NCBI GenBank assembly: GCA_964615975.1
Contig: CAZTTH010000033.1
Span: forward strand, 1 to 40,964
DNA: 40,964 bases
DNA from: CAZTTH01 sp964615975
GTDB lineage: Bacteria; Verrucomicrobiota; Lentisphaeria; JABSQK01; JAJFLO01
Direction: 5' to 3'
Shown here: positions 26,781 to 34,904 of the stretch, one piece after another
Layout of the letters: each line of letters opens with the position of its first letter
How positions within the stretch are numbered: the stretch's first letter is position 1
The notes under the pieces: generated by a model
What the model saw: the letters and a program-made list of their open reading frames with translations, nothing else
What the model was told of the DNA's origin: nothing
Databases searched by the model: none
Translations under genes and position numbers: made by a program

Positions 26781-27299
26781 ATGAAAGCAAAACGATTTAC
26801 ATTAATTGAAATTTTGGTGGTTATCTCGATCATTGCCGTATTAATGGGATTATTGGTGCCGGCGCTTAATAAAGCCTTGAAGCGAGCCAAACGCAGCCAG
26901 GCACTGGCTGCGGTAAAATCTATGCATCTGGCGATCAAGCAATACGAAACCACCTATGGCTTTCTTCCATTCACTGGCCTCAACGCAGATACCCTGGTTT
27001 CCTCGACCCAATATTCACTCCTGGTCAATACGTTGGGCGCATTGGACACCGCTTCCAATCCGCGCAAATTAAAGTTTCTCAGCCTGGATAAGAATAATAA
27101 GTTTCTCGATCCGTGGCAACGGGATTTACAGGTCTCATTGGATTTGGATTACGATGGAGATATCAATGATGATAAGGTTTATGGTTTCGGATTACTGCAA
27201 ACCAATGTCATTGTTTGGTCCAAAGGTTTCGATGGACTTGATAGTGCCACTGACACAGACCCTTCCAACTCAGATAACATCAATTCATGGGATAGATGA
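26781..27299 (+). CDS. Type II secretion-like pseudopilin without the -1 glycine
   Basis: The 172-residue protein has the class III (prepilin) N-terminus FTLIEILVVISIIAVLMGLL with the +5 glutamate, a single N-terminal hydrophobic helix, and a GspG-like C-terminal half ending in an acidic DLDYDGDINDDKVYG segment that could bind calcium. The leader is MKAKR, so the residue before the cleavage site is arginine and not the usual glycine. AAGGA lies upstream of ATG 26781. No other secretion genes are in the window; it probably belongs to a dispersed pseudopilin set. Rpe starts 7 nt after its stop. Confidence 0.85.
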   Translation: MKAKRFTLIEILVVISIIAVLMGLLVPALNKALKRAKRSQALAAVKSMHLAIKQYETTYGFLPFTGLNADTLVSSTQYSLLVNTLGALDTASNPRKLKFLSLDKNNKFLDPWQRDLQVSLDLDYDGDINDDKVYGFGLLQTNVIVWSKGFDGLDSATDTDPSNSDNINSWDR

Positions 27300-27306
27300 G
27301 TTTATC

Positions 27307-27996
27307 ATGTCCCAATCGACATTCAGTTCACTGTCCTATGATCGTATCCTGGTTGCTCCTTCGTTGTTGGCGGCGGATTTTTCTCGATTGGGCGATGAAG
27401 TCAATGCCACGGAATCCGGCGGCGCCGATTTTTTTCATCTGGATATCATGGATGGGCATTTCGTCCCCAATCTTTCCATGGGACCGGCAGTAGTCAGCGC
27501 CATTCGCCCCTGCACCAAATTGGTGTTTGATGTCCATTTGATGGTCTCACGTCCGGCACAGTTTATTGCGCCATTTGTTGCCGCTGGCGCTGACCACATC
27601 ACCTTCCATATCGAGGCTGAAGATGACGTGGCACGCACGATCGACGCAATTCACGACACTGGTTGTTCGGTGGGATTGTCACTAAAACCGGATACCAATC
27701 CCGACTGCTTGCGTCCCTATTTGGACAAGGTGGATTTGATACTGGTAATGACAGTTGAGCCTGGGTTTGGGGGACAATCATTCCGTCACGATATGCAACC
27801 TAAAATCGCGACCATTGCCGGCTGGTTGCAGGAAGCGAACCTGCCAGTACATTTAGAAGTCGACGGCGGTATCGATAGGTTCACCGCTCCGCTGGCCAGT
27901 CGGGCGGGCGCCAAATTAATGGTTGCGGGAACAAGTATCTTTAAATCTCCGCATGGTTATCCTGCCGCCATCGCCGAATTGCGCCATCAATCATGA
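27307..27996 (+). CDS. rpe: Ribulose-phosphate 3-epimerase
   Basis: The 229-residue TIM-barrel enzyme interconverts ribulose 5-phosphate and xylulose 5-phosphate in the pentose phosphate pathway. It has VAPSLLAADFSRLGDEV, FHLDIMDGHFVPNLSMGP with the metal-binding His and Asp, FDVHLMV, HITFHIEA, MTVEPGFGGQSF, LEVDGGI with the second catalytic Asp, and GTSIFKS. ATG 27307 is chosen because it gives the family's usual N-terminus; the frame extends further upstream, inside the pseudopilin gene. Confidence 0.96.
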   Translation: MSQSTFSSLSYDRILVAPSLLAADFSRLGDEVNATESGGADFFHLDIMDGHFVPNLSMGPAVVSAIRPCTKLVFDVHLMVSRPAQFIAPFVAAGADHITFHIEAEDDVARTIDAIHDTGCSVGLSLKPDTNPDCLRPYLDKVDLILVMTVEPGFGGQSFRHDMQPKIATIAGWLQEANLPVHLEVDGGIDRFTAPLASRAGAKLMVAGTSIFKSPHGYPAAIAELRHQS

Positions 27997-28111
27997 TCGC
28001 GACACCCTTGGATTTTAATTATTACAGGCTTACCCTACCCCACGGTCAGGGTGCGGGGGAGCAGCTCTCAGCATGATATGACAGACAAAATTATTATCCG
28101 GATTTTGCCCC

Positions 28112-30253
28112 ATGGGATTCACCAATAAAATCGAAAAACAGATTTTGTTACACAGCGAAAATACCCCGGAAATTATTTCGGCTAAAATCCTGATTGTCGA
28201 CGACGATCCCAACCTTATTCGTTATCTCTATAATTGCTTGCCTAAATATGGCTATCAGATCATTGCTTCGGCATCCTCGGCAGAAGAGGCCTTTCAATTG
28301 GCGGCACAGCATCTTCCCGATTTGATCATTATGGATATCATTCTCGAAGGTGATCGCGATGGCATTGACGCAGCACATCAAATCCGCCGCCATCTGGAAA
28401 TACCGGTAATTTATCTTACCGCCTACAGTGAAGAAAGTTTTATTAATCGAGCCAAATCCACCTATCCCTTTGGCTATCTGGTCAAACCCTTCAAGGATAT
28501 CGATTTGCATGCAATGATCCAAATGTTGCTGCTCCATATAAGCCATAATGAATTAAATCGCTGCACGCTCTTGGAAAACAAGATTATTCGCATGATGGCA
28601 CATTTCACCAATATCTCCTGGAATCAGCTCGATGAAGGGATCCAAATGGCATTAAAGGAAGCCGGTGAATTCGCCCGTGCTGATCGCGCTTATCTATTCC
28701 GGTTCTCCGCGGACGGCCTTTACCTCAGCAATACCCATGAATGGTGTGCCCCCAATATCAATGTGCAAATTGACAAACTGCAGCATTTAAACCTGGATGA
28801 TTTTCCCTGGTATGCCGAACAGATTCGCCGCCACGCGACCATCAATATACCACAACTGTCCAGCCTGCCGGAAATCGCCGATGCGGAACGGAATATTTTA
28901 CAAGCGCAAGAGATCAAATCAATGATCAATGTTCCGCTCATTGCCCACAATCAATTATGGGGAATGCTGGGACTCGATGCCGTGACCGCTGAGCGATCCT
29001 GGTCAAATGTGATAATCAACATGCTCACCATGGTGGGCGATATCTTCGTTCATACCATTGATCGCTATGAAATTTATTCCACATTGGAAAATAATAATCA
29101 ACATCTCATTACTGCCAATCGTTTGCTGGAAAAATCCAGCTTGGAAAGAAGCAAATTTCTCTCCGCCATCGGTCATGAATTACGTACCCCGCTGAATGCC
29201 ATTCTGGGGTTCACCGAATTAATGGCCGGACAATTTTATGGGCCGATGAATGATCAACAACTCCATCACATAAAATCAATCCATAATAGCGGCAAACATC
29301 TGTTGGAATTAATCTCGGATCTTTTTGAAATTTCTAAAATTGATGGCGGTTCGGTCGATATAAACTGGGAACCCATATCCATCCTGCAAATTGTCAATGA
29401 AACCGCGGATTTATTCAACAAACAAATTAAACAACGAGAACTGATCCTTGAAAAAACCATTGATTTGCCTAAAGAAAATGTGGTCACCGATCGCCGGCGA
29501 TTGCATCAAATCCTGATTAACTTCATCTCCAACGCGGTAAAATTTTCCCATCCCCAGGGCACGATTTCCATCCGTGTTTACCTTGATACGGAGGCCTTCA
29601 TCAAATTTGAAATTCAAGATCAAGGCGTGGGCATTTCAGTGGAAAAACATCCTTATATCTTTACTGATTTTTATCAGGCTGAGCGAATTCGTGATACTGA
29701 ATTGGGCGGCACTGGTCTCGGATTGGCATTAACCCGCCGCTTGGTCCATCTGTTGGAAGGACAGGTGGGATTCACCAGCAAGGTCAATCAAGGCAGTACC
29801 TTTTGGTTTACAATCCCCTACCGCATTGATCGGATCAGCGCCACGCAGCAATTATTATCCGATCAACTGCCCGAGAAAGAGAATGTCAACACCAATAAAA
29901 AACGGATCTTGATCGTTGAAGACAATGATATAAATCTGGCATTGATCCGGGATATGATAGAATCCAGCTATGAGGTTGATATTGCCCGCAATGGCGAAGA
30001 GGCGCTTAGACTGGCGGCGACATTTTCTCCGGATCTGATCCTCATGGACATGCATATGCCGGTCATGAACGGGTTGACCGCCACACGCAAGCTGAGGTCT
30101 CAGAAATTATTTAGACGGATTCCCATCATCGCGTTGACCGCGAGCGCGGATGATGAATCGATCGCGGAATCCCAGGTCGCCGGCTGCACCGACCTGCTGA
30201 CCAAACCTTATTCATGCGATGCGATTAAAGCCATGTTGAAAAAATATCTTTGA
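28112..30253 (+). CDS. Soluble hybrid histidine kinase: REC-GAF-HisKA-HATPase-REC
   Basis: The 713-residue protein has no membrane segments. An N-terminal receiver (about 24-143) has DDD at 30-32, phospho-acceptor D75 and the YLVKPF lysine. A GAF-like domain (about 170-315) includes MINVPLIAHNQLWGMLGLDAV. The H-box FLSAIGHELRTPLNAILGF has H355. The ATPase domain shows NFISNAVKF, DQGVGIS and GGTGLGLAL. A second receiver at the C-terminus has VEDNDIN, LILMDMHMPVMNG and a LLTKPYS lysine. Input therefore comes from a cytosolic phosphorelay or small ligand. Neighbouring genes give no clue to the output. Confidence 0.92.
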   Translation: MGFTNKIEKQILLHSENTPEIISAKILIVDDDPNLIRYLYNCLPKYGYQIIASASSAEEAFQLAAQHLPDLIIMDIILEGDRDGIDAAHQIRRHLEIPVIYLTAYSEESFINRAKSTYPFGYLVKPFKDIDLHAMIQMLLLHISHNELNRCTLLENKIIRMMAHFTNISWNQLDEGIQMALKEAGEFARADRAYLFRFSADGLYLSNTHEWCAPNINVQIDKLQHLNLDDFPWYAEQIRRHATINIPQLSSLPEIADAERNILQAQEIKSMINVPLIAHNQLWGMLGLDAVTAERSWSNVIINMLTMVGDIFVHTIDRYEIYSTLENNNQHLITANRLLEKSSLERSKFLSAIGHELRTPLNAILGFTELMAGQFYGPMNDQQLHHIKSIHNSGKHLLELISDLFEISKIDGGSVDINWEPISILQIVNETADLFNKQIKQRELILEKTIDLPKENVVTDRRRLHQILINFISNAVKFSHPQGTISIRVYLDTEAFIKFEIQDQGVGISVEKHPYIFTDFYQAERIRDTELGGTGLGLALTRRLVHLLEGQVGFTSKVNQGSTFWFTIPYRIDRISATQQLLSDQLPEKENVNTNKKRILIVEDNDINLALIRDMIESSYEVDIARNGEEALRLAATFSPDLILMDMHMPVMNGLTATRKLRSQKLFRRIPIIALTASADDESIAESQVAGCTDLLTKPYSCDAIKAMLKKYL

Positions 30254-30283
30254 AGAAAATCAGTGGGTGTACCACCATCAATT

Positions 30284-30655
30284 TCAGCTCATCCCATCCC
30301 ATAACACCAGTCCCCACACTCCCAACGCAAAAGCAATACTCAATAATACAGCCGCCGAACCAAAGTCCTTGGCTTTACCGGATAATGGATGATGTTCCAG
30401 ACCAATGCGATCAATTGCCGCCTCGATGGCGGAGTTTAAAATTTCAACAATCAATACTCCCAGCCAACTTCCAGCCAGGATCGCTTGTTCAATCCCCGAT
30501 CCACCAAGCTTAATCCCCAAAGGGATCATTATCACAGCGATGATAACCTCCCATCGGAAAGCTTCTTCCTCACGCCAAGCGGTCGCTAACCCTTTGGCTG
30601 AATTTATAAAGGCCCGATATAAACGAGGAATCCCGCGATGTGAAGAATTTCCCAT
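30284..30655 (-). CDS. dgkA: Diacylglycerol kinase (DgkA family)
   Basis: The 123-residue inner membrane protein has three TM helices. Family landmarks are visible: AWREEEAFRWEVIIAV, then EILNSAIEAAIDRIGLE with the catalytic glutamate and asparagine, and HPLSGKAKDFGSAAVLLS. It phosphorylates diacylglycerol or undecaprenol; which one is preferred cannot be read here. The gene is 18 nt downstream of the pyruvate dikinase regulator gene, both on the minus strand. Confidence 0.93.
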   Translation of the reverse strand: MGNSSHRGIPRLYRAFINSAKGLATAWREEEAFRWEVIIAVIMIPLGIKLGGSGIEQAILAGSWLGVLIVEILNSAIEAAIDRIGLEHHPLSGKAKDFGSAAVLLSIAFALGVWGLVLWDGMS

Positions 30656-30673
30656 GTTAATGCCCTGGTCTTA

Positions 30674-31504
30674 TCAATTGAAGATTTTATCTTTTAACCC
30701 CAGTTCATCCAATATCAATGAACTGGTTTCTTCGACTGCCAGTTGGGTTGTGTCGATCATTGGCCATCCTTTTCTGGCATAATATTCTTCCGCCGCCCGG
30801 CTTTCATGGATCACGGCAGCGGTATCACCATAACTAAAATCCTTTAAATCCCATTTCGCGAAGCGACGTTGCCGAATCGCTGCCAACTTGCGCGGTTGCA
30901 TCGTCAAAGCGATCACATTCTTCCGCCGATAGCGGGCCAGCTGGACCGGCATGCCTTCCAGGGGAGACCAGGAGACATTGGCCACCTTGAATCCTCGATA
31001 CGCCAGAAACAAGGAAGTCGGACTTTTGGATACCCGACTGATGCCAACCAGAATAATATCAGCGTCACGCAACTGTTCAATCCGCCGATTATCATCATGC
31101 TGCAAAGCAAATTCAATTGCTTCCATACGTCCCATATAACTTGAATCCAGGGTATGAATAGGCTGTGGATCGGTGGCGCGAAGAATTCCCGTGTATTTTT
31201 CAATGAATGATACTGTAGGTGTCGTGACATCCCAACAGGGATAATCAAAGTGTCGGCATTCTGCGATCAGGGCATCTTGTATCTCCGAGTCGACGATCGA
31301 ATAACAGACAATACCGGCTTCAATTTTTCGGATAAGACTTTTCGCCTTAACCTTATGATCAATAAAGGAATGACAATGGATGTGGAAACTGTTGTGGGGA
31401 AATTGCGTCAGGATGGCCTTGAATATGTGCTCGATCAAATTCCCCGAAGAATCCGAAATCAGATGTATCCGCAGGTGTTTCTTGTGCGAACTTTGGTTAG
31501 CCAT
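30674..31504 (-). CDS. Bifunctional PEP synthase/PPDK regulatory protein (kinase/pyrophosphorylase)
   Basis: The 276-residue DUF299-family protein reversibly phosphorylates a threonine in pyruvate,phosphate dikinase or PEP synthase using ADP, and removes it with phosphate. The N-terminus reads HLISDSSGNLIEHIFKAIL, and the P-loop-like GISRVSKSPTSLFLA matches the family's G-[IV]-S-R-x-S-K-[TS]-P-T-S. AGAGGGA is upstream of ATG 31504. The target enzyme is not in the window. Confidence 0.92.
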   Translation of the reverse strand: MANQSSHKKHLRIHLISDSSGNLIEHIFKAILTQFPHNSFHIHCHSFIDHKVKAKSLIRKIEAGIVCYSIVDSEIQDALIAECRHFDYPCWDVTTPTVSFIEKYTGILRATDPQPIHTLDSSYMGRMEAIEFALQHDDNRRIEQLRDADIILVGISRVSKSPTSLFLAYRGFKVANVSWSPLEGMPVQLARYRRKNVIALTMQPRKLAAIRQRRFAKWDLKDFSYGDTAAVIHESRAAEEYYARKGWPMIDTTQLAVEETSSLILDELGLKDKIFN

Positions 31505-31566
31505 GGATCATTTCCCTCTTTATTGCAGGGGTTAAAATTTTAATCGCAAAGTCATTTTCTCGCCGA

Positions 31567-32307
31567 TCAGGCCTGATTCCGGTGCGCTTGTTCCGCGAAT
31601 ATCTGTTTATAGCGTTCAAACATTTCTTTGGTAAGATAAATCAAACGGAAACCAGCATATAATACACGTTTCCGGGATGGTGTTTCTATGCGGCGGCAGA
31701 GACAGTTGCAGACAGTCTCGTCATCCCGGCAGGAACCACCCCGCAGGGGATGAGCCTGATTGTCATCGTCAAGGGCATCGAGGCACCATTCCCAGATGTT
31801 GCCAACCATGTCAACACAGCCAAAAAGGCTCACATTCATGGGGAAACGACCGCAAACATTGGTTTGCCGACGGGTCATGTTCATGGAAAAAGTGCCATGC
31901 AGATCTGAAGGCGGGGTATTGCCCCAGGGATAATACCGGCCATCCAGTCCACGCGCGGCAATTTCCCACTCCTCTTCAGAGGGCAAACTGTAATAATCAC
32001 CGGTGATAGTGCGCAGCCAGCGGGCATATGCTTTGGCATCCTGCCAACTGATCGCGGCCGCTGGACATCCTTGTTCAGGAGAGATCTGTTCCATGATATC
32101 AAAAGCGTTATATGGGTAACCGGTTTGCTCGACAAAATAACGGAATTGAATATTAGTAACCGTGTATTTCGCGATATAGAATGGCCCGAGCAATTGGGTT
32201 AACACATTATTTTTACTGTATAAAAACGGCCGCCGCGGGATATGACAATATTCCAATCCCAATGAATCCTGAATTATGTTATAAGATTCTGTAGTGCCTT
32301 TGCTCAT
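31567..32307 (-). CDS. Formylglycine-generating enzyme (SUMF1) family protein
   Basis: The 246-residue cytoplasmic protein has the SUMF1/FGE-sulfatase fold: FYIAKYTVTNIQFRYFVEQTG, AAISWQDAKAYARWL, YSLPSEEEWEIAARGLDGRYYPWG, CVDMVGNIWEWCLD, then RGGSCRDDETVCNCLCRR and AGFRLIY. The cysteine-rich segment after RGGS does not align cleanly with the two catalytic cysteines of true FGE, so sulfatase activation is doubtful; many family members have other roles. It has no signal peptide. Confidence 0.85.
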   Translation of the reverse strand: MSKGTTESYNIIQDSLGLEYCHIPRRPFLYSKNNVLTQLLGPFYIAKYTVTNIQFRYFVEQTGYPYNAFDIMEQISPEQGCPAAAISWQDAKAYARWLRTITGDYYSLPSEEEWEIAARGLDGRYYPWGNTPPSDLHGTFSMNMTRRQTNVCGRFPMNVSLFGCVDMVGNIWEWCLDALDDDNQAHPLRGGSCRDDETVCNCLCRRIETPSRKRVLYAGFRLIYLTKEMFERYKQIFAEQAHRNQA

Positions 32308-32503
32308 TATCGCTCCATGCTATTTTGTCGTCCCAAGAGATCCGGATCTGATTCCCAGAGAAAAACTTGCTCCGCTGGTCTCGAAGATTCATGTTCAATC
32401 AATAAGTTAATCGTCTCTACATGTATTAAAACATGGCTTTGTGATTTAGATTAAACCATATCATACCAGATACGCCCGCAATCGAATTAATCGAATCTTC
32501 CAG

Positions 32504-34594
32504 ATGAAACTTATACGTCTTCCAATTGATCTGTTTTGGCTCACCATCCATTATCTCAAGGGATTATTATGGTTGATCGATGGTTCGTTCAAGACCATGG
32601 TGGAAATGCCTCGTGCCAATACTTTCCCATTTAAATGCTTTTCGCAAAAAACCGCTTCCGGCCAGAATGCCTGCCTCCCAGGCTCCCAATATGGCAATCA
32701 TCACATTTTCAAACAGCTCTGCAGTGATTGCAAACGATCAAGTTCAGGGCTGCCCAATGACAGCTATTGCCAGATGAACATGCTGACAACCTATAATCAA
32801 TGGCGGCCGGGGACTCTGCGCATGATGGCTCTGGGTCTGTTATTAATGTCGTATTGGGGGCTGATTGGCGCCGGGAGTTATTTGACCCTGAAATTCGGTC
32901 TGCCGGGAGACGTTAAAAAAGAAATCAGGATGCGCCTGAAACAGACTACGGCAATATTCAAAACCCAAGCGGAATCCTCATCCCCACTTGAAAGTACCCC
33001 GATGAAAGCGGCCAAGTTTTTCGCGCAAGCAGACAAGTTGTATGCTGCCGGAAATTTTCAGGAGGCATTATTGGAATATCGCAATGCCCTAAAACTTGAT
33101 CCGCAGAATTCCCTGCATACGTTGGGAATGGCGGAATGCCTGAACCAGTTAAATCGTCTCACAGAAGCCCATGACTATTTTGAAAAGACTGTTCTTCTTG
33201 ATCCCCTGCAACCGCAAGCCAATCTGCAACTTGGAAAAAACTATTACAGCATTGGCGACCATGACAAAGCCCAGAAACACGCGGAAAAGGTGATCCAGTT
33301 TGACCCGCAAAACATCGAAGCACATCTCCTGCGAGCCGCATCTTTTATCCGCACCGGCGATCTCAATGCCGCGCGCGAACAGGCTGCCGTGATTATCCGA
33401 TTACCCCTGATCAGCGCTCCTCACTGTCAGTCCACCGCGCAACTTTTCGAACAATTGCAGGATAACCAGAACGTAGAAAAATACTATCGCCAGGCACTGC
33501 AACTGGATGCCGACTATTTCCAAGCCCATGTCGGCCTGGCAGACTGGTATGCGAGCAACCGACAATTTGAATCGGCACTGGTTGAATTAAATGCCGTCCT
33601 CTCAAAAGACCCTAAGAATCTCAGCGCCAGAGCCAGCCGCGCTGAACTGTATGGCATGCAAGGCGAAACGACTCAATCGTTAACCACCTATCGAGAACTG
33701 GCTCGGGAATTTCCCAATAATCACATGCTGAAAATCCGTCTGGCGGACCTCTCCATCGAGAGCGGCGATATCAATGCGGGTTTTGATCTGCTGCAGCACG
33801 TCCTGACTGACGCACCTGACCATGACAAAGCCAATTTGATCATTGCCAAACTCTATCTGCAACAAAAACTCTATAGTCTGGCAGCTGAACACGCGCGAAA
33901 AATCTGGCAACCCCATCAACGTCATTTGCCGGCAGCCATACTTCTAGCCAAAGCCTGTCTGGGGCAAAACCAGCCCGCCGAAGCTCTCGCTGTCATTGAC
34001 AAAATCGAGATCTACTATCCGCAACAACTCGAGTTGACCTTATTAGCCGCGCTCGCCTATCAAAAAAGTGGCGATCGTGACCGCGCTTTCACACGAATGA
34101 ATCATGCCGCGTCACTGGCGCCGGCAAATCCAACCCCACTTTTTGCCATCGCCCAGTATTGCGATCAATTGCGGGATTATCCTGGAGCCATCGCTGCCTA
34201 TGAAAAGCTGCGCGAAATTTCTCCTCGCGATCCCATCATCAAAAACAATCTCGCCATGATCTTATTAACCGAAGGCAACCAGATCGACCGCGCGTATGCC
34301 CTGGCTCAGGAACTACGTAATCAATATCCGCTTAATCCTCATTTCGCCGACACCTTTGGGTGGGCCTGTTATCACAAACACGATTATCAACAAGCTAAAA
34401 AGAACATTGAAATCGCCCTCGTGGGATTGGCTGAAGAAGCCACGGTAATTTACCATTATGGACGCGTGCTTTATGCGCTTGATCAAATGGAAGAAGGGAA
34501 AAGGTTCATCACCCGGGCATTATCGCTCAAGCAGGAGTTCGTCGGCAGCGATGAGGCGAAAAAAATTATATCGGAACCTGTCCATGCCCCGTGA
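32504..34594 (+). CDS. Membrane-anchored TPR-repeat protein
   Basis: The 696-residue protein starts with an amphipathic hydrophobic segment (about 8-25), then a cysteine-rich stretch with C45, C57, C73, C76 and C89 that may be a decayed zinc ribbon, and a TM helix (about 106-126, MMALGLLLMSYWGLIGAG). From about residue 165 to the end are some twelve TPR-type repeats such as AKFFAQADKLYAAGNFQEAL and ALLEYRNALKLDPQNS. The arrangement recalls TPR proteins of exopolysaccharide or cell-envelope assembly, which is inference. A short inverted repeat (GTGAATAT...ATATTCAC) spans its stop. Confidence 0.82.
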   Translation: MKLIRLPIDLFWLTIHYLKGLLWLIDGSFKTMVEMPRANTFPFKCFSQKTASGQNACLPGSQYGNHHIFKQLCSDCKRSSSGLPNDSYCQMNMLTTYNQWRPGTLRMMALGLLLMSYWGLIGAGSYLTLKFGLPGDVKKEIRMRLKQTTAIFKTQAESSSPLESTPMKAAKFFAQADKLYAAGNFQEALLEYRNALKLDPQNSLHTLGMAECLNQLNRLTEAHDYFEKTVLLDPLQPQANLQLGKNYYSIGDHDKAQKHAEKVIQFDPQNIEAHLLRAASFIRTGDLNAAREQAAVIIRLPLISAPHCQSTAQLFEQLQDNQNVEKYYRQALQLDADYFQAHVGLADWYASNRQFESALVELNAVLSKDPKNLSARASRAELYGMQGETTQSLTTYRELAREFPNNHMLKIRLADLSIESGDINAGFDLLQHVLTDAPDHDKANLIIAKLYLQQKLYSLAAEHARKIWQPHQRHLPAAILLAKACLGQNQPAEALAVIDKIEIYYPQQLELTLLAALAYQKSGDRDRAFTRMNHAASLAPANPTPLFAIAQYCDQLRDYPGAIAAYEKLREISPRDPIIKNNLAMILLTEGNQIDRAYALAQELRNQYPLNPHFADTFGWACYHKHDYQQAKKNIEIALVGLAEEATVIYHYGRVLYALDQMEEGKRFITRALSLKQEFVGSDEAKKIISEPVHAP

Positions 34595-34605
34595 ATATTT
34601 TATTT

Positions 34606-34853
34606 ATGAATCATATTCACTGTTATATGTTACCTGAATTTTCCGAATACTTATTTTGGGATGTGGACCGTGATACCCTGGATACTGAAAGACCTTGCCG
34701 GCAGATCATAGAATGAGTATTGGCACGCGGCATGTGGGATGATTTAAAAAAATGGATGCATATTACGGCAGCATAAAAATCCTTGATGTCAGCCTGAATG
34801 CTCGGTACTTGGATATACGGCCCCTGAGTTTCATGGCAGTAATTTGGGAATGA
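34606..34853 (+). pseudogene. DUF6922-like antitoxin-type gene, broken
   Basis: ATG 34606 opens a frame with LPEFSEYLFWDVDRDTLDTE and CRQIIE, then TGA (34714) where family members have arginine, then VLARGMWDDLKKW. After a run of seven As (34746 region) the reading shifts by one and continues AYYGSIKILDVSLNARYLDI, RPLSFMAVIW and TGA at 34853. The combined text matches my memory of DUF6922 (LFWDVD, II.RVL..G, YYG..KI, LNARYLD, LSF). Members often sit before AbiEii-type toxins; none follows here. Confidence 0.55.
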
Positions 34854-34904
34854 CATCAAGGAACCTATTCATCACGAAGTCAAAAAACTCCATTCTTTTC
34901 CTTC

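Noticed and set aside
34721..34737. TGGCACG followed by CGGCATGTG as a sigma54 promoter
   Set aside because: The -12 element lacks the required GC at the right spacing, and the bases are explained as part of the DUF6922-like relic.
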